Positions 47,462-56,380 of a DNA stretch of 64,000 nt are shown here, one piece after another. This DNA comes from an uncultured Oscillibacter sp. (GTDB lineage: Bacteria; Bacillota; Clostridia; Oscillospirales; Oscillospiraceae): assembly GCA_934574045.1 (NCBI GenBank), contig CAKTMK010000006.1, forward strand, positions 1 through 64,000, read 5' to 3'. A model generated the notes under the pieces. That model was given only the letters and a program-made list of their open reading frames with translations, was not told where the DNA came from and searched no databases. A program made the translations under genes and the position numbers. Each line of letters starts with the position of its first letter. Within the stretch, counting starts at the first letter, position 1.

Positions 47462-47892
47462 TCACGCGGTCTGGAGCCGTTCCCGTTTTTTCCAGCTCAC
47501 AAAGCCGTACAGATCGTTCAGAAAAAAGATCGCAAAGTTGACGACCACCGGCGCGTACGCCGGGTCCTTCATGGCCGCCAGGCTCCACGGTACGACCAGG
47601 ACGAGATTGTTGGCCGCGCAGCCCAGCGCGTAATACGACGAGCACAGCATCGTCAGCGCCGCCGCCAGAAGGCCGGTGGTGACCGAGACCGTGCTGAACG
47701 CGAGATTCGGCGTCCGGAACCAGCGCAGAATGAAATAGAACGCGCCGGTGACCAGAACGCTCAACCCAGCCACGATCAGCGCCTGCCGCTTTTCCAGCCG
47801 CCGGAGACAAGGTCAGAAAGCGTGACCGCCAGAATAGACGCGCCCCAGAGCCGCCGCTCCCGCGGCGTGAGCGTTTTCCAAGGATGATTCAA
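47462..47892 (-). pseudogene. pnuC: pnuC pseudogene with internal deletion and frameshift
   Basis: AGGAGG and a TTG at 47892 start a reading frame beginning MNHPWKTLTPRERRLWGASI that stops after about 38 codons. In another frame the text VLVTGAFYFILRWFRTPNLA through FFLNDLYGFVSWKKRERL is the C-terminal third of a PnuC vitamin-B3-type permease (nicotinamide riboside/mononucleotide transporters, usually 220-250 residues). About 100 central residues, several membrane helices, are missing. The join is near 47800. A product of the 103-residue 3' part is unlikely to transport. The ribosome site is intact, so decay is recent. Confidence 0.8.
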
Positions 47893-48028
47893 GTGTTATC
47901 CTCCTAAAATTCAAAATTTCATAGAATTTGAGGAGCTGTCGGGGGGGCAGGATCGGGGGCCGCCTGTTCAGGAACCGCATCGCTTTCCCTCACCGCCTTT
48001 CTTCACCGTTTCAAAAAAAGTCCCATAG

Positions 48029-48057
48029 AGCATACCCCACAGCGGCCCGGCCCGCAA
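48029..48057 (-). promoter_or_regulatory. Candidate promoter of the pnuC remnant
   Basis: TTGCGG, 17 nt, TATGCT on the minus strand. The 135-nt leader after it shows no known riboswitch. Confidence 0.45.
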
Positions 48058-48082
48058 CCCCGTATTTTCGCTTAAAACGGAA

Positions 48083-48110
48083 AGCGGGGAGCGCCAAGGC
48101 GCTCCCCGCT
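48083..48110 (-). terminator. Terminator of the BusR-OpuB operon
   Basis: AGCGGGGAGCGCC pairs with GGCGCTCCCCGCT around 2 nt. The minus strand continues TTCCGTTTTAAG. Confidence 0.75.
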
Positions 48111-48116
48111 CTGGGA

Positions 48117-49634
48117 TCACAGCAGTCCGCGGCTTTGCAGGAACTCCCGCGCCACGTCATCCGCGCTGCGGCCCAGCACGTCCACCTGATAGGTCATCTC
48201 CGTCATGTCCTCGTTGGAGATCTGCCCGGCCAGCAGGTCCAGCACCTCCTCCAGCTCCGGCGCGGCGGCGGAGAAGCGCTCCAGCGTGTCCTCCCGGATG
48301 AGGAACGCGCCGTTGTACTCCGGGAAAAAGTGCAGATCGTCCTCCAATATTTTCAGGCCCGTCTTGCGGTTCAGCCCGTCGGTGGCGTAGACCTCCGTTA
48401 CATCGAAGCTGCGGTTTTCCACCGCAGTGTATTTCAGTCCCGCGTCCACCGGGACGGCGGCCTTGAAGTCCAGCCCGTAAAACTCCGTGAACGGGCCGTA
48501 TTTCATGCTGCCCTCCAGCGTGAAGAACTCCTGCTCCGCGCCGAAGGTCAGCTCCGGCGCCACGGGGATCAGGTCGCTGATCTTCTCCAGACCGTACCGC
48601 TCCGCGATCTCCTGTGGAACGGCCACGGAATAGGTGTTGTTGAAGCCCAGCTTTTTCAGAAGGCGCATCCCGTACTGCTCCTGCGCCAGCGCATTGGTGA
48701 AGTCGTAAAGCGTCTCTCCCGGCGGAACGTCCGCGGGGTCCCGCTTCAAAAACGTGGTCAGCAGCGTCCCGTCGTAGGAGATCATCAGGTCGCAGCTGTG
48801 ATTTTCCCCCTTGAGGGCATTGAAGTTGTTCACCTGCGACATCTGGTCCCGGATGGTGACGGTCAGGGCCGTCCGGTCCTCCACCAGATCCCGCACCAGC
48901 CGGTCCATGATCTGCGTCTCGGAATAGTCGCCGTCGTAGAGCACCAGCTCCGTCTCCCCTGTGCTCTCCCGCAGGCCGAAGGGAATGCACACCGCCGCCA
49001 GCGCCATCAGGCAGGCCAGCGTGATCCCCATCCGGCGGCTGACGCCCCGGGACGCTTTCAGCCGCCGCTCGAACCAGCCCATGGCAAGGTCCAGCGCCAC
49101 GGCAATGACCATCAGCGCCCCGGTGGCGGAGAGGATCAGGCCCATGTCCGCCACCCGGATGCCCCGGTTGATGACGCTGCCCAGTCCGCCGCCGCCCACG
49201 AACGCCGCGAACACGGCGGAGCCGATGGCGTTGACCACCGCGATGCGCACGCCGGTGAACACCATGGGAAACGCCAGCGGGAACTCCACGTGGAGCAGCC
49301 GGTACAGCCGCCCCATGCCCATGCCCCGGGCAGCCTCCTTCACGCCGGGGTCCACCTCCTGAAGCCCGAGGTACGTGTTGCGCACGATGGGCAGGAGGGA
49401 GTAGAGCGTGATGCCGATGATGACCGTCAGCCTGCCCGGCCCCGCCAGCACCATGATGATGCCCAGCAGGGCAAGGGAGGGGATGGTCTGCAAAAGATCC
49501 GCGATCCACAAAATCACGGGCCGGGCCTTCGGATAGAGATAGGCCAGCACGCCCAGCGGCAGTCCCACCAGAATGGACGCCAGAGACGAGGCCAGCACGA
49601 TGTAAAGATGCTGCGCCGCCAGCTCCCAGCTCAT
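48117..49634 (-). CDS. Osmolyte ABC importer, fused permease and substrate-binding protein (OpuBC/BusB type)
   Basis: A 505-residue fusion. Residues 1-205 are a five- to six-segment permease with the EAA loop EVDPGVKEAARGMGMGRLYRLLHVEFPLA near 92-120. From about 230 a glycine-betaine/choline-binding-type domain follows (LVLYDGDYSETQIMDRLVRDLVEDRT, then DLMISYDGTLLTTFLKRDP, YSVAVPQEIAERYGLEKISDLIPVAP and a C-terminal VLGRSADDVAREFLQSRGLL). The ligand is probably a quaternary amine such as glycine betaine, carnitine or choline. Its ATG overlaps the upstream permease by 4 nt. Confidence 0.9.
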   Translation of the reverse strand: MSWELAAQHLYIVLASSLASILVGLPLGVLAYLYPKARPVILWIADLLQTIPSLALLGIIMVLAGPGRLTVIIGITLYSLLPIVRNTYLGLQEVDPGVKEAARGMGMGRLYRLLHVEFPLAFPMVFTGVRIAVVNAIGSAVFAAFVGGGGLGSVINRGIRVADMGLILSATGALMVIAVALDLAMGWFERRLKASRGVSRRMGITLACLMALAAVCIPFGLRESTGETELVLYDGDYSETQIMDRLVRDLVEDRTALTVTIRDQMSQVNNFNALKGENHSCDLMISYDGTLLTTFLKRDPADVPPGETLYDFTNALAQEQYGMRLLKKLGFNNTYSVAVPQEIAERYGLEKISDLIPVAPELTFGAEQEFFTLEGSMKYGPFTEFYGLDFKAAVPVDAGLKYTAVENRSFDVTEVYATDGLNRKTGLKILEDDLHFFPEYNGAFLIREDTLERFSAAAPELEEVLDLLAGQISNEDMTEMTYQVDVLGRSADDVAREFLQSRGLL

Positions 49635-50272
49635 CGTCCGCCCTCCTTCCGCATTCCGCGGGGCGTGACCTTCTTCTGCAGCAGGTCGATGAGCGCCCCG
49701 ATCACAACGGCAAGGATGGCCGCCGGGACCGCCCCGGCGATGATGAGGGTATTGTTATTGGAGCTGACGCCCTGATAGACAAAGTTGCCCAGACCGCCCA
49801 GACCGATCATGGCCGCCAGCACAGCCCAGCTCACGGTGTACACCGCCGACATCCGCAGCCCCGCCACGATGGTGGGCATGGCCAGCGGCAGCTCTACCTG
49901 CCACAGGACCTGGAGCGGCGACATCCCGCAGCCACGGGCGGCCTCCAGATACTTCGGCTCCACGCTCAGGATGCCGGTGTATGTATTTTTCAGGACAGGG
50001 AACATGGCGTAAACGGACAGGGCGATGATAACGGCGGCGGGCCGCATCCCCAGCCACAAAAACAGCACGCCGATGAACACCAGTCCCGGCACCGTCTGGA
50101 ACACGGACACCACCGGCAGCAGCACCGCCGACCACCGGGGCGCGCGGCTGAGCAGCACGCCCAGCGCCAGCCCCAGCACGAAGCCGGCGGCCACGCTGAC
50201 CAGCACATAGGCGATGTGGACGCAGACGGCCTGCGCCAGCATGGCGCCGTAAGCGGAAAAGAATGCTCTCAT
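49631..50272 (-). CDS. Osmolyte ABC importer, permease (OpuBB/OpuBD type)
   Basis: A 213-residue permease with about six membrane segments. VLLPVVSVFQTVPGLVFIGVLFLWLGM, the EAA loop SVEPKYLEAARGCGMSPLQVLWQVELPLAMPTIVAG and WAVLAAMIGLGGLGNFVYQGVS are typical of the OpuB/ProW family. The ATG at 50272 overlaps the TGA of the ATPase gene (ATGA). It partners with the permease domain of the next gene, giving a heterodimeric channel. Confidence 0.92.
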   Translation of the reverse strand: MRAFFSAYGAMLAQAVCVHIAYVLVSVAAGFVLGLALGVLLSRAPRWSAVLLPVVSVFQTVPGLVFIGVLFLWLGMRPAAVIIALSVYAMFPVLKNTYTGILSVEPKYLEAARGCGMSPLQVLWQVELPLAMPTIVAGLRMSAVYTVSWAVLAAMIGLGGLGNFVYQGVSSNNNTLIIAGAVPAAILAVVIGALIDLLQKKVTPRGMRKEGGR

Positions 50273-51387
50273 CGCTCGTCCCCCCACAGGGTCGTGGCCA
50301 CGGACCGCGCCACGCTGGTCTTGGTGACGATGCCGGCAATGGTGTCGTCACTGTTCAGGACCACCACGTAATCGTCCCCGGACTCCAGAAGATAGTCCAC
50401 GCTGGTCTTGGCCTCGTCGCCCACCCGGGCGGTGTGGGGCGTCTGAACGATCAGCGTCTCGATGTTGGGAAGCCCCCTGCCCCAGAGCTTGATGCCCCGG
50501 ATCGTGACCACGCCCAGATAATGGTCCGTCTCGTCCGTGACCAGCAGGGTGTCCACGCCGTTGCGGGCCATCATCTCCGCGCACTCCAGAACGCCCCGGT
50601 CCTTCCGCACGCGGTAGGCATTTGGGCGCATGAACTGCTCGATCTTCGCGCTGGCGCCGCTGTCCGTAGCGTGCTTGCCGAGGAAGCTGCGCACAAGGTC
50701 GCTGGCGGGATGCTCCAGCATCTCCTCCGGCGAGGCCATCTGCTCGATATGCCCGCCGTTCATAAAGAGGATGGTGTCCGCCAGCTTCAGCGCCTCGTCC
50801 ATGTCGTGGGTAACGAAAACGATGGTCTTGTGCAGCTTCTGCTGGAGCTTTTTCACCTCGTCCTGCAGATTCTCCCGGGTCATGGGGTCCAGCGCCCCAA
50901 AGGGTTCGTCCATCAGCACGATGGGCGGCGACGCCGCCAGCGCCCGCAGCACGCCGATGCGCTGCTGCTGCCCGCCGGATAACTCGTTGGGATACTTTCC
51001 GGCGTACTTTTCATAGGGCAGCTCCACCATCTCCAGAAGGTCGCGCACAATGCGCTCACAGTGGGCCTTGTCATACTTCAGCAGCCGCGGCACCACGCAG
51101 ATATTCTGCGCCACGGTCATGTTTGGAAACAGGCCGATCTGCTGGATGACGTATCCGATGTGGCGGCGCAGCTCCACCTTGTCCATGGAGGCGGCGTCTT
51201 TCCCGTCGATGAGGACTCTGCCGCCGTCCGGCTCCAGCAGGCGGTTAATCATCTTCATCGTGGTGGTCTTTCCGCAGCCGGACGGCCCGATCAGCACCAG
51301 AAACTGTCCGTCCGGGATGGTAAAGCTCAGATCGCTGAGAATGGTGGTTTTTCCGTAGTGCTTGGACACATGGTCGAACTGGATCAT
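50269..51387 (-). CDS. Osmolyte ABC importer, ATPase with CBS domains (OpuBA type)
   Basis: A 372-residue ATPase. Walker A GPSGCGKTTTMKM near 34, Q-loop GYVIQQIGLFPNMTV, signature LSGGQQQRIGVLRAL near 134, Walker B VLMDEPFGALDPMTREN near 154, H-loop VFVTHDMDEALKLAD near 190. A tandem CBS module at about 250-370 (RNGVDTLLVTDETDHYLGVVTI, then DDYVVVLNSDDTIAGIVTKTSV) resembles those that sense ionic strength or c-di-AMP in osmolyte transporters. It is 3 nt downstream of the BusR-type gene. Confidence 0.93.
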   Translation of the reverse strand: MIQFDHVSKHYGKTTILSDLSFTIPDGQFLVLIGPSGCGKTTTMKMINRLLEPDGGRVLIDGKDAASMDKVELRRHIGYVIQQIGLFPNMTVAQNICVVPRLLKYDKAHCERIVRDLLEMVELPYEKYAGKYPNELSGGQQQRIGVLRALAASPPIVLMDEPFGALDPMTRENLQDEVKKLQQKLHKTIVFVTHDMDEALKLADTILFMNGGHIEQMASPEEMLEHPASDLVRSFLGKHATDSGASAKIEQFMRPNAYRVRKDRGVLECAEMMARNGVDTLLVTDETDHYLGVVTIRGIKLWGRGLPNIETLIVQTPHTARVGDEAKTSVDYLLESGDDYVVVLNSDDTIAGIVTKTSVARSVATTLWGDER

Positions 51388-51390
51388 CGC

Positions 51391-52071
51391 TCAGTCTGCT
51401 CCTTTCCCCGCGGCGGGCTGCCGCCCGCCTGCTTCCTCCGTTTCCTCCGGGACGGCCGCCAGACGGCGCGCCGCCTCCGCGGCGGCGGGCGTGCCGATCA
51501 GGATCATCACGTCCCCGCCGTACAGCTCGGCGTACGGCCCCGGGGATAAGATCACCCGCTGGCCCCGCCGGATGGCGGCCACGGTCCCGCCCGTGGACTG
51601 CCAGAAGCGCAGCGCGCCGATGCTCCGCCCCGTCAGTGGCGAACCCTTTGGCACCGGCACCTCGAAGCTGGGCAACGGCTCCGCCGCAGAGGAAAACGTC
51701 TCCTCGCTGCGCAGCAGCGCGGCGGACACCTTTTCCATCCGCCGGTTCAGCTCCTCGTATTCCTGCACGATCTGGCGCAGCTGCATCCGCAGCGTCCGGC
51801 TCTCCGCGCCCTCGCCGAAATCCTCCAGATAGCGTCTCGCGTTGTCCCGGGAGAGGACCACCGCGCCGCTCTGGGGCTTCACGTCGATCACCTTCATGTC
51901 CGCCAGCATCCGCAGCGCCCGGCGGATCGTCTCCGGCGACACGCCGTATTCCGACGCCATCACCGACCGGCCGAACAGCCGCTCCCCCTCCGGCAGATCT
52001 CCGGCCGCCACCCGGGAGGCCACATCCGCCGCGATCTGAAGATACTGCGCCGGGACCGTCATTTCCCGCAT
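51391..52071 (-). CDS. busR: BusR-type GntR/RCK_C repressor
   Basis: A 226-residue regulator. Residues 5-75 are a GntR winged HTH (QYLQIAADVASRVAAGDLPEGERLFGRSVMASEYGVSPETIRRALRMLADM), 90-130 a coiled-coil dimer helix (LRQIVQEYEELNRRMEKVSAALL), and 145-215 an RCK_C/TrkA-C domain (SPLTGRSIGALRFWQSTGGTVAAIRRGQRVILSPGPYAELYGGDVMILIGTPAAAEAARRL). In streptococci and lactococci BusR with this layout represses a glycine-betaine importer and is bound by c-di-AMP. The gene order here matches. GGAGG precedes the ATG at 52071. It heads the four-gene operon, so it is autoregulated. Confidence 0.88.
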   Translation of the reverse strand: MREMTVPAQYLQIAADVASRVAAGDLPEGERLFGRSVMASEYGVSPETIRRALRMLADMKVIDVKPQSGAVVLSRDNARRYLEDFGEGAESRTLRMQLRQIVQEYEELNRRMEKVSAALLRSEETFSSAAEPLPSFEVPVPKGSPLTGRSIGALRFWQSTGGTVAAIRRGQRVILSPGPYAELYGGDVMILIGTPAAAEAARRLAAVPEETEEAGGRQPAAGKGAD

Positions 52072-52142
52072 CCGCGCTCCCTCCGCTTCGTTTGATCTCT
52101 GGATACGCCGGTCAGCCGAGCCGCGTCCGGCTTTGCTGACCG

Positions 52143-52179
52143 ATGATATCATTATATACTGACAACTTGAATGTGTAAA
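52143..52179 (-). promoter_or_regulatory. Promoter and palindrome of the BusR-OpuB operon
   Basis: TTTACA (52174-52179), 17 nt, perfect TATAAT (52151-52156) on the minus strand. ATGATATCAT at 52143-52152 is a perfect 10-bp palindrome touching the -10, well placed for a repressor. Confidence 0.8.
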
Positions 52180-52226
52180 GGGAAGCGGCAGTTAATAATC
52201 TGTGAATATTTTCCTCCCCAAAGCAC

Positions 52227-52259
52227 AAAAGAACGCGCTCCCCCTCTCGGAGAGCGCGT
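52227..52259 (-). terminator. Terminator of the MarR-ABC exporter operon
   Basis: ACGCGCTC pairs with GAGCGCGT around an 11-nt loop. The minus strand continues TCTTTTGTG. Confidence 0.75.
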
Positions 52260-52268
52260 CCGCGCAGG

Positions 52269-54164
52269 TCAGGAAAGCTCCGCCTGACCGGTATAGAGCT
52301 GATAGTAGCGGCCCTTCTGCTCCAGCAGCTCGTCGTGGCCGCCCCGTTCAATGATCTCGCCCTGCTCCAGAACGAGGATCGCCTGCGAGTTGCGCACGGT
52401 GGAGAGCCGGTGGGCGATGACGAATACCGTCCGCCCCGCCATGAGCTGGTCCATGCCCCGCTCGATGAGCTTTTCCGTCCGGGTGTCGATGGAGCTGGTG
52501 GCCTCGTCCAGGATCAGCACCGGCGGGTTGGACAGCGCCGCCCGGGCGATGTTCAAGAGCTGGCGCTCGCCCTGACTGAGACTGCCGCCGTCGCCGGAGA
52601 GAACGGTCTGATAGCCCTTGGGCAGATGGCGGATGAAGGCGTCCGCGTTGGCCAGCCGCGCCGCGGCCTCCACCTCCTCGTCCGTGGCGTCCAGCCGCCC
52701 GTAGCGGATGTTGTCCGCCACGGTGCCGCTGAACAGGTGCGTGTCCTGCAAAACCACGCCCAGCGAGCGGCGCAGCGAATCCTTTTCGATGTCCCGGACA
52801 TTGATGCCGTCATAAGTGATCGTGCCGCCGCCGATCTCGTAAAAGCGGTTGATGAGGTTGGTGATGGTGGTCTTGCCCGCGCCGGTGGAGCCGACGAAGG
52901 CGATCTTCTGCCCCGGCTCGGCAAACAGGGAGATGTCCTTCAGGATGGTCTTTTTCCCATCGTAGCTGAAGGTCACGTGGTCAAAGCGCACGTCGCCCCG
53001 AACCTCGGTCAGCGAGCCGTCCGGCTTTTTCCAAGCCCACGCGCCCGCGTCCACCTGCGTCTCCTCCAGTCCGCCGCCGGGCAGCAGCCGGGCGCGCACC
53101 AGCGTGACTTTGCCCTCGTCCGTCTCCGGCGGGGTCTCCATGACCTCGAAGATGCGCTCCGCGCCGGCCACAGCGGCAAGGATCGTGTTCACCTGCTGGG
53201 AGATCTGGCTCACCGGCTGGCTGACCTGACGGGTGTACTGCAAAAAGAGCGCCAGCCCGCCCAGATCGCCGTTCCGGATGGCGAGGATCGCGCCCGCCAT
53301 GCAGGTAACGGCGTAGTTGATATAGCTGAGGTTGCCCATCACGGGCATCATGGCCCCGGCGTAGGCCTGCGCGTCCGTGGCCGCGCGGCGGTACTCCTCG
53401 TTGCGCCGGCGGAAGCCCTCCACCGCCGCCCGTTCGTGGTTAAAGACCTTGACCACCTTCTGGCCCTCGGTCATTTCTTCAATATAGCCGTTCACCGCGC
53501 CGATGGCCTTCTGCTGGGCCGTGAAGTTCCGGCGGCTGCGCCCGCCGATGCCCCGGACCGCCGCCAGCATCACCGCCAGCACGGCAAAGGTGATGAGCGT
53601 GAGCAGCGGGCTGACGTAGAGCATCATGCCGATGGTCCCGAGGAACATGGCCGAGCAGGACAGCAGCGAGGCGAAGGAGTTGTTGATGGCCTCGCTCACG
53701 TTGTCGATGTCGTTGGTGAAGCGGCTCATCAGCTCGCCGTGGGTATGGGCGTCGAAATAGCTCAGGGGCAGCTTCTGGAGCCGCGCAAACAGGTCCCGCC
53801 GCAGCGCGGCCACGGTGTTCTGGGACACGCGGACCATCACCCGGGCGTAGGCAAAGCTCAGCAGCGCGCCCAGCGCGTAAATGCCCCCCATCAGGGCCAG
53901 CATCCGGGCAAGGCCCGGAAAGTCGCCGGGGAGGATATAGTCGTTGATGAGCGGGCGCAGCAGGTAGGACCCGCCCACGCTGCACGCCGCGCTGCCAAGA
54001 ATGCACACGGCCACCAGAATCAGGTGGAGCCGGTACCGGCCCAGATAGCCCATGAGCTTGCCGAGGGTGCCCCGCAGGTCCCGGGGCTTTTGAAAGCCGC
54101 CCCGGTTCGGCCCGCGGCCCGGGCCGCGCCCGGAGACGGGCGGTGCGTTTCTCTGTTCAGCCAC
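52269..54164 (-). CDS. ABC exporter half-transporter B (type IV, ATPase plus permease)
   Basis: A 631-residue half-transporter. A Pro/Gly/Arg-rich tail of about 30 residues precedes six membrane segments (45-330). Walker A GSTGAGKTTITNL near 416, Q-loop GVVLQDTHLFSGTV, signature SLSQGERQLLNIARA near 517, Walker B VLILDEATSSID near 538 with catalytic Glu, H-loop VIAHRLSTV. The signature reads LSQGE rather than LSGGQ. It overlaps the upstream half by 8 nt, forming a heterodimer. Exported compound unknown; MarR control suggests drug or toxic-compound efflux. Confidence 0.92.
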   Translation of the reverse strand: MAEQRNAPPVSGRGPGRGPNRGGFQKPRDLRGTLGKLMGYLGRYRLHLILVAVCILGSAACSVGGSYLLRPLINDYILPGDFPGLARMLALMGGIYALGALLSFAYARVMVRVSQNTVAALRRDLFARLQKLPLSYFDAHTHGELMSRFTNDIDNVSEAINNSFASLLSCSAMFLGTIGMMLYVSPLLTLITFAVLAVMLAAVRGIGGRSRRNFTAQQKAIGAVNGYIEEMTEGQKVVKVFNHERAAVEGFRRRNEEYRRAATDAQAYAGAMMPVMGNLSYINYAVTCMAGAILAIRNGDLGGLALFLQYTRQVSQPVSQISQQVNTILAAVAGAERIFEVMETPPETDEGKVTLVRARLLPGGGLEETQVDAGAWAWKKPDGSLTEVRGDVRFDHVTFSYDGKKTILKDISLFAEPGQKIAFVGSTGAGKTTITNLINRFYEIGGGTITYDGINVRDIEKDSLRRSLGVVLQDTHLFSGTVADNIRYGRLDATDEEVEAAARLANADAFIRHLPKGYQTVLSGDGGSLSQGERQLLNIARAALSNPPVLILDEATSSIDTRTEKLIERGMDQLMAGRTVFVIAHRLSTVRNSQAILVLEQGEIIERGGHDELLEQKGRYYQLYTGQAELS

Positions 54165-55893
54165 CGATGCTCACTCCTTCCTGCTGGGACTTATAAACGT
54201 CCCGATAGATCTCGCAGCTCTCCATCAGCTCCGCGTGGGTGCCCTGTGCTGCAAGGCGGCCATGGTCCATCACGAGGATCGTGTCCGCGTCCGCGATGGA
54301 GGACACCCGCTGGGCGATGATGAGCTTGGTGGTGTCCTTCAGCTCCTCCCGGAACGCCCGGCGGATCTTGGCGTCCGTGGCGGTATCCACCGCGCTGGTG
54401 GAATCGTCCAGGATCAGGATCTTCGGCTGCTTCAGGATCGCCCGGGCGATGCACAGCCGCTGCTTCTGCCCGCCGGAGACGTTCACGCCGCCCTGACCCA
54501 GATCGGTGTCCAGCCCGTTGGGCAGGCGGTCGAGAAATTCGTCCGCGCAGGCCGCGCGGCAGGCCGCGAGAAGCTGCTCCTCCGTGGCGTTCGGATCACC
54601 CCAGAGCAGGTTTTCCCGCACGGTCCCGGAAAAGAGGGTGTTTTTCTGAAGCACTACGGACACCGCGTCCCGCAGGTGCTCCATGGTATAGTCCGACACG
54701 GGCCGTCCGCCCACGCGGACCGTTCCCTCCTGCGCCTCGTAGAGCCGGGGGATAAGCGACACCAGCGTGGATTTACCGCTGCCGGTCCCGCCGAGGATGC
54801 CCACGGTGGCTCCGGCGGGGATGTGCAGATCCACGTCCTCCAGCGTCCAGCCCGTGTCCTCCGCGCCGTACCGGAAGCTGACGTGGTCAAAGTCGACGGA
54901 GCCGGTCTCCACCTCCGCGCCGGGAACGGCCCGGTCGTTGCTGATGGCGGGCTTTTCGTCCAGCACCTCGCAGATGCGGCGGGCGCAGGCGATGGAGCGG
55001 GTCATCATCATGAAGATCATGGACACCATCATCAAGGACATCAGGATCTCCGTAATATAGGAGAAGAACGCGGTCAGGTCGCCCACGGGCAGCGTTCCGG
55101 CGTAGACCATCCTCCCGCCGAACCACATCACGGCGATGATGGTCCCGTAGATGATGAGCATCATCACCGGCATATTCACCACCACCGCGCCGAAGGCCTG
55201 CTCCGACGTGGAGCGCAGGCTGTCGTTCCGCCCGGCGAACTTCTCCTGCTCGTGGTCCTCCCGGACGAAGGACTTCACCACCCGGATGCCGGTCAGATCC
55301 TCCTGCACCACAAGGTTCAGCGCGTCCGTCTTTTCCTGAAGGCTGCGGAACAGCGGGCCGACCTTCATCATCAGCGCCGCGATGAACACCGCCAGCAGCG
55401 GGATGGACACCAGAAACACCCGGGAGAGCTGGGCACTGAGCCGGATGGACAGCACCAGCGCCGCCACCAGCATCACCGGTGCGCGCACCAGCAGGCGCAT
55501 CCCCATCATCAGCGTCATCTGCATGGCGTTGACGTCGCTGGTCAGGCGCGTGACCAGCGAGGCGGTAGAGAATTTTTCAATGTTGGAAAAAGAAAAATCC
55601 TGCACACAGGCGTACTCCGCCTCCCGCAGGTTGGCGCCGAAGCCCATGCCCGCCCGGGAGGAAAACGCCGCGCTGCCCAGGCCGAACAGCAGCGCCACCA
55701 TGGCCATGACCACCATCTGAACGCCCTTGCGCACGATGAAGCTCACGTCGCCGTTCGCCACGCCCACATCCACGATGTCCGCCATCACCAGCGGGATCAA
55801 AAGCTGGAAAATGGCGTCCATGGCGGAGCAGACGATGCCCGCCGCGATCCATTTCCGGTATCCTCTGGTGTAGGGGTAAAGTTTTCTCAGCAT
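54157..55893 (-). CDS. ABC exporter half-transporter A (type IV, ATPase plus permease)
   Basis: A 578-residue half-transporter. Start MLRKLYPYTRGYRKWI at 55893 overlaps the MarR gene by 7 nt. Six membrane segments up to about 320. Walker A GGTGSGKSTLVSL near 367, Q-loop SVVLQKNTLFSGTV, signature NVSGGQKQRLCIARA near 470, and Walker B ILILDDSTSAVD near 490. Here Asp replaces the catalytic Glu, as in the degenerate site of heterodimeric exporters (LmrCD/TM287 type), while the partner keeps Glu. This is the reason to call them a heterodimer. Confidence 0.93.
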   Translation of the reverse strand: MLRKLYPYTRGYRKWIAAGIVCSAMDAIFQLLIPLVMADIVDVGVANGDVSFIVRKGVQMVVMAMVALLFGLGSAAFSSRAGMGFGANLREAEYACVQDFSFSNIEKFSTASLVTRLTSDVNAMQMTLMMGMRLLVRAPVMLVAALVLSIRLSAQLSRVFLVSIPLLAVFIAALMMKVGPLFRSLQEKTDALNLVVQEDLTGIRVVKSFVREDHEQEKFAGRNDSLRSTSEQAFGAVVVNMPVMMLIIYGTIIAVMWFGGRMVYAGTLPVGDLTAFFSYITEILMSLMMVSMIFMMMTRSIACARRICEVLDEKPAISNDRAVPGAEVETGSVDFDHVSFRYGAEDTGWTLEDVDLHIPAGATVGILGGTGSGKSTLVSLIPRLYEAQEGTVRVGGRPVSDYTMEHLRDAVSVVLQKNTLFSGTVRENLLWGDPNATEEQLLAACRAACADEFLDRLPNGLDTDLGQGGVNVSGGQKQRLCIARAILKQPKILILDDSTSAVDTATDAKIRRAFREELKDTTKLIIAQRVSSIADADTILVMDHGRLAAQGTHAELMESCEIYRDVYKSQQEGVSIGG

Positions 55894-56330
55894 TTTTCGC
55901 GGTCCTCCTCCAGAATCTGAATCACCCGGCCCAGAAGGCTGTGGAGCTGGGCCAGCTCGCCGGGAGAGAGGCTCTTTTCCATCAGCCGCTCCGTGTCCAG
56001 CAGCTCCTGCCGGCAGCGCTCCAGCTGCATCAGTCCGCCCTGCGTCAGCGCCACGCGGCGGCGGCGGGCGTCCGACGCGTCCGCGCTGCGCTCCACCAGC
56101 CCCCGCTCCACCATCCGGTCCACGATGCCGTTGACGGTGGAGGGCTTCACCCGCAGGTGCCGCCCCAGCTCCATCTGGGAGAGCGACCCGCCGCAGAAAT
56201 TGAGATGCAGGATCACATGGGCCTGCAGCGGCGTGACGCCGCAGCTGGCCATCCGGGCGTCTGCCCGCTCCCGGAACAGGTGGGCGGCGCAGCCCAGCGC
56301 CTGCCCGAGAGATCTGACCTCCTCCATCAT
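55887..56330 (-). CDS. MarR-family regulator of the ABC exporter
   Basis: A 147-residue dimeric winged-HTH protein. CGVTPLQAHVILHLNFCGGSLSQMELGRHLRVKPSTVNGIVDRMVERGLVERSADASDARRRRVALTQGG covers the DNA-binding core (about 31-100), with the DxRxxRxxLT-like wing intact. ATGATG at the start allows 56330 or 56327; AAGGAGG fits the second slightly better. It heads the operon with both exporter genes (7-nt overlap), and two palindromic sites sit on its promoter, so it likely represses its own operon until a ligand binds. Confidence 0.93.
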   Translation of the reverse strand: MMEEVRSLGQALGCAAHLFRERADARMASCGVTPLQAHVILHLNFCGGSLSQMELGRHLRVKPSTVNGIVDRMVERGLVERSADASDARRRRVALTQGGLMQLERCRQELLDTERLMEKSLSPGELAQLHSLLGRVIQILEEDREKC

Positions 56331-56352
56331 ATCGCCTCCTTATCTTTTGCGT

Positions 56353-56380
56353 GCTAAATGTTAGCACGCTAAATATTAGC
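56353..56380. promoter_or_regulatory. Tandem MarR operator sites
   Basis: GCTAAATGTTAGC at 56353-56365 and GCTAAATATTAGC at 56368-56380: two 13-bp palindromes 2 bp apart. The second covers the -10 box of the exporter operon promoter. Confidence 0.8.

Noticed and set aside
47462..47773. A 103-residue membrane protein considered as a complete small transporter
   Set aside because: It equals only the C-terminal third of PnuC, its start is not supported by a ribosome site, and the true start lies upstream in another frame.
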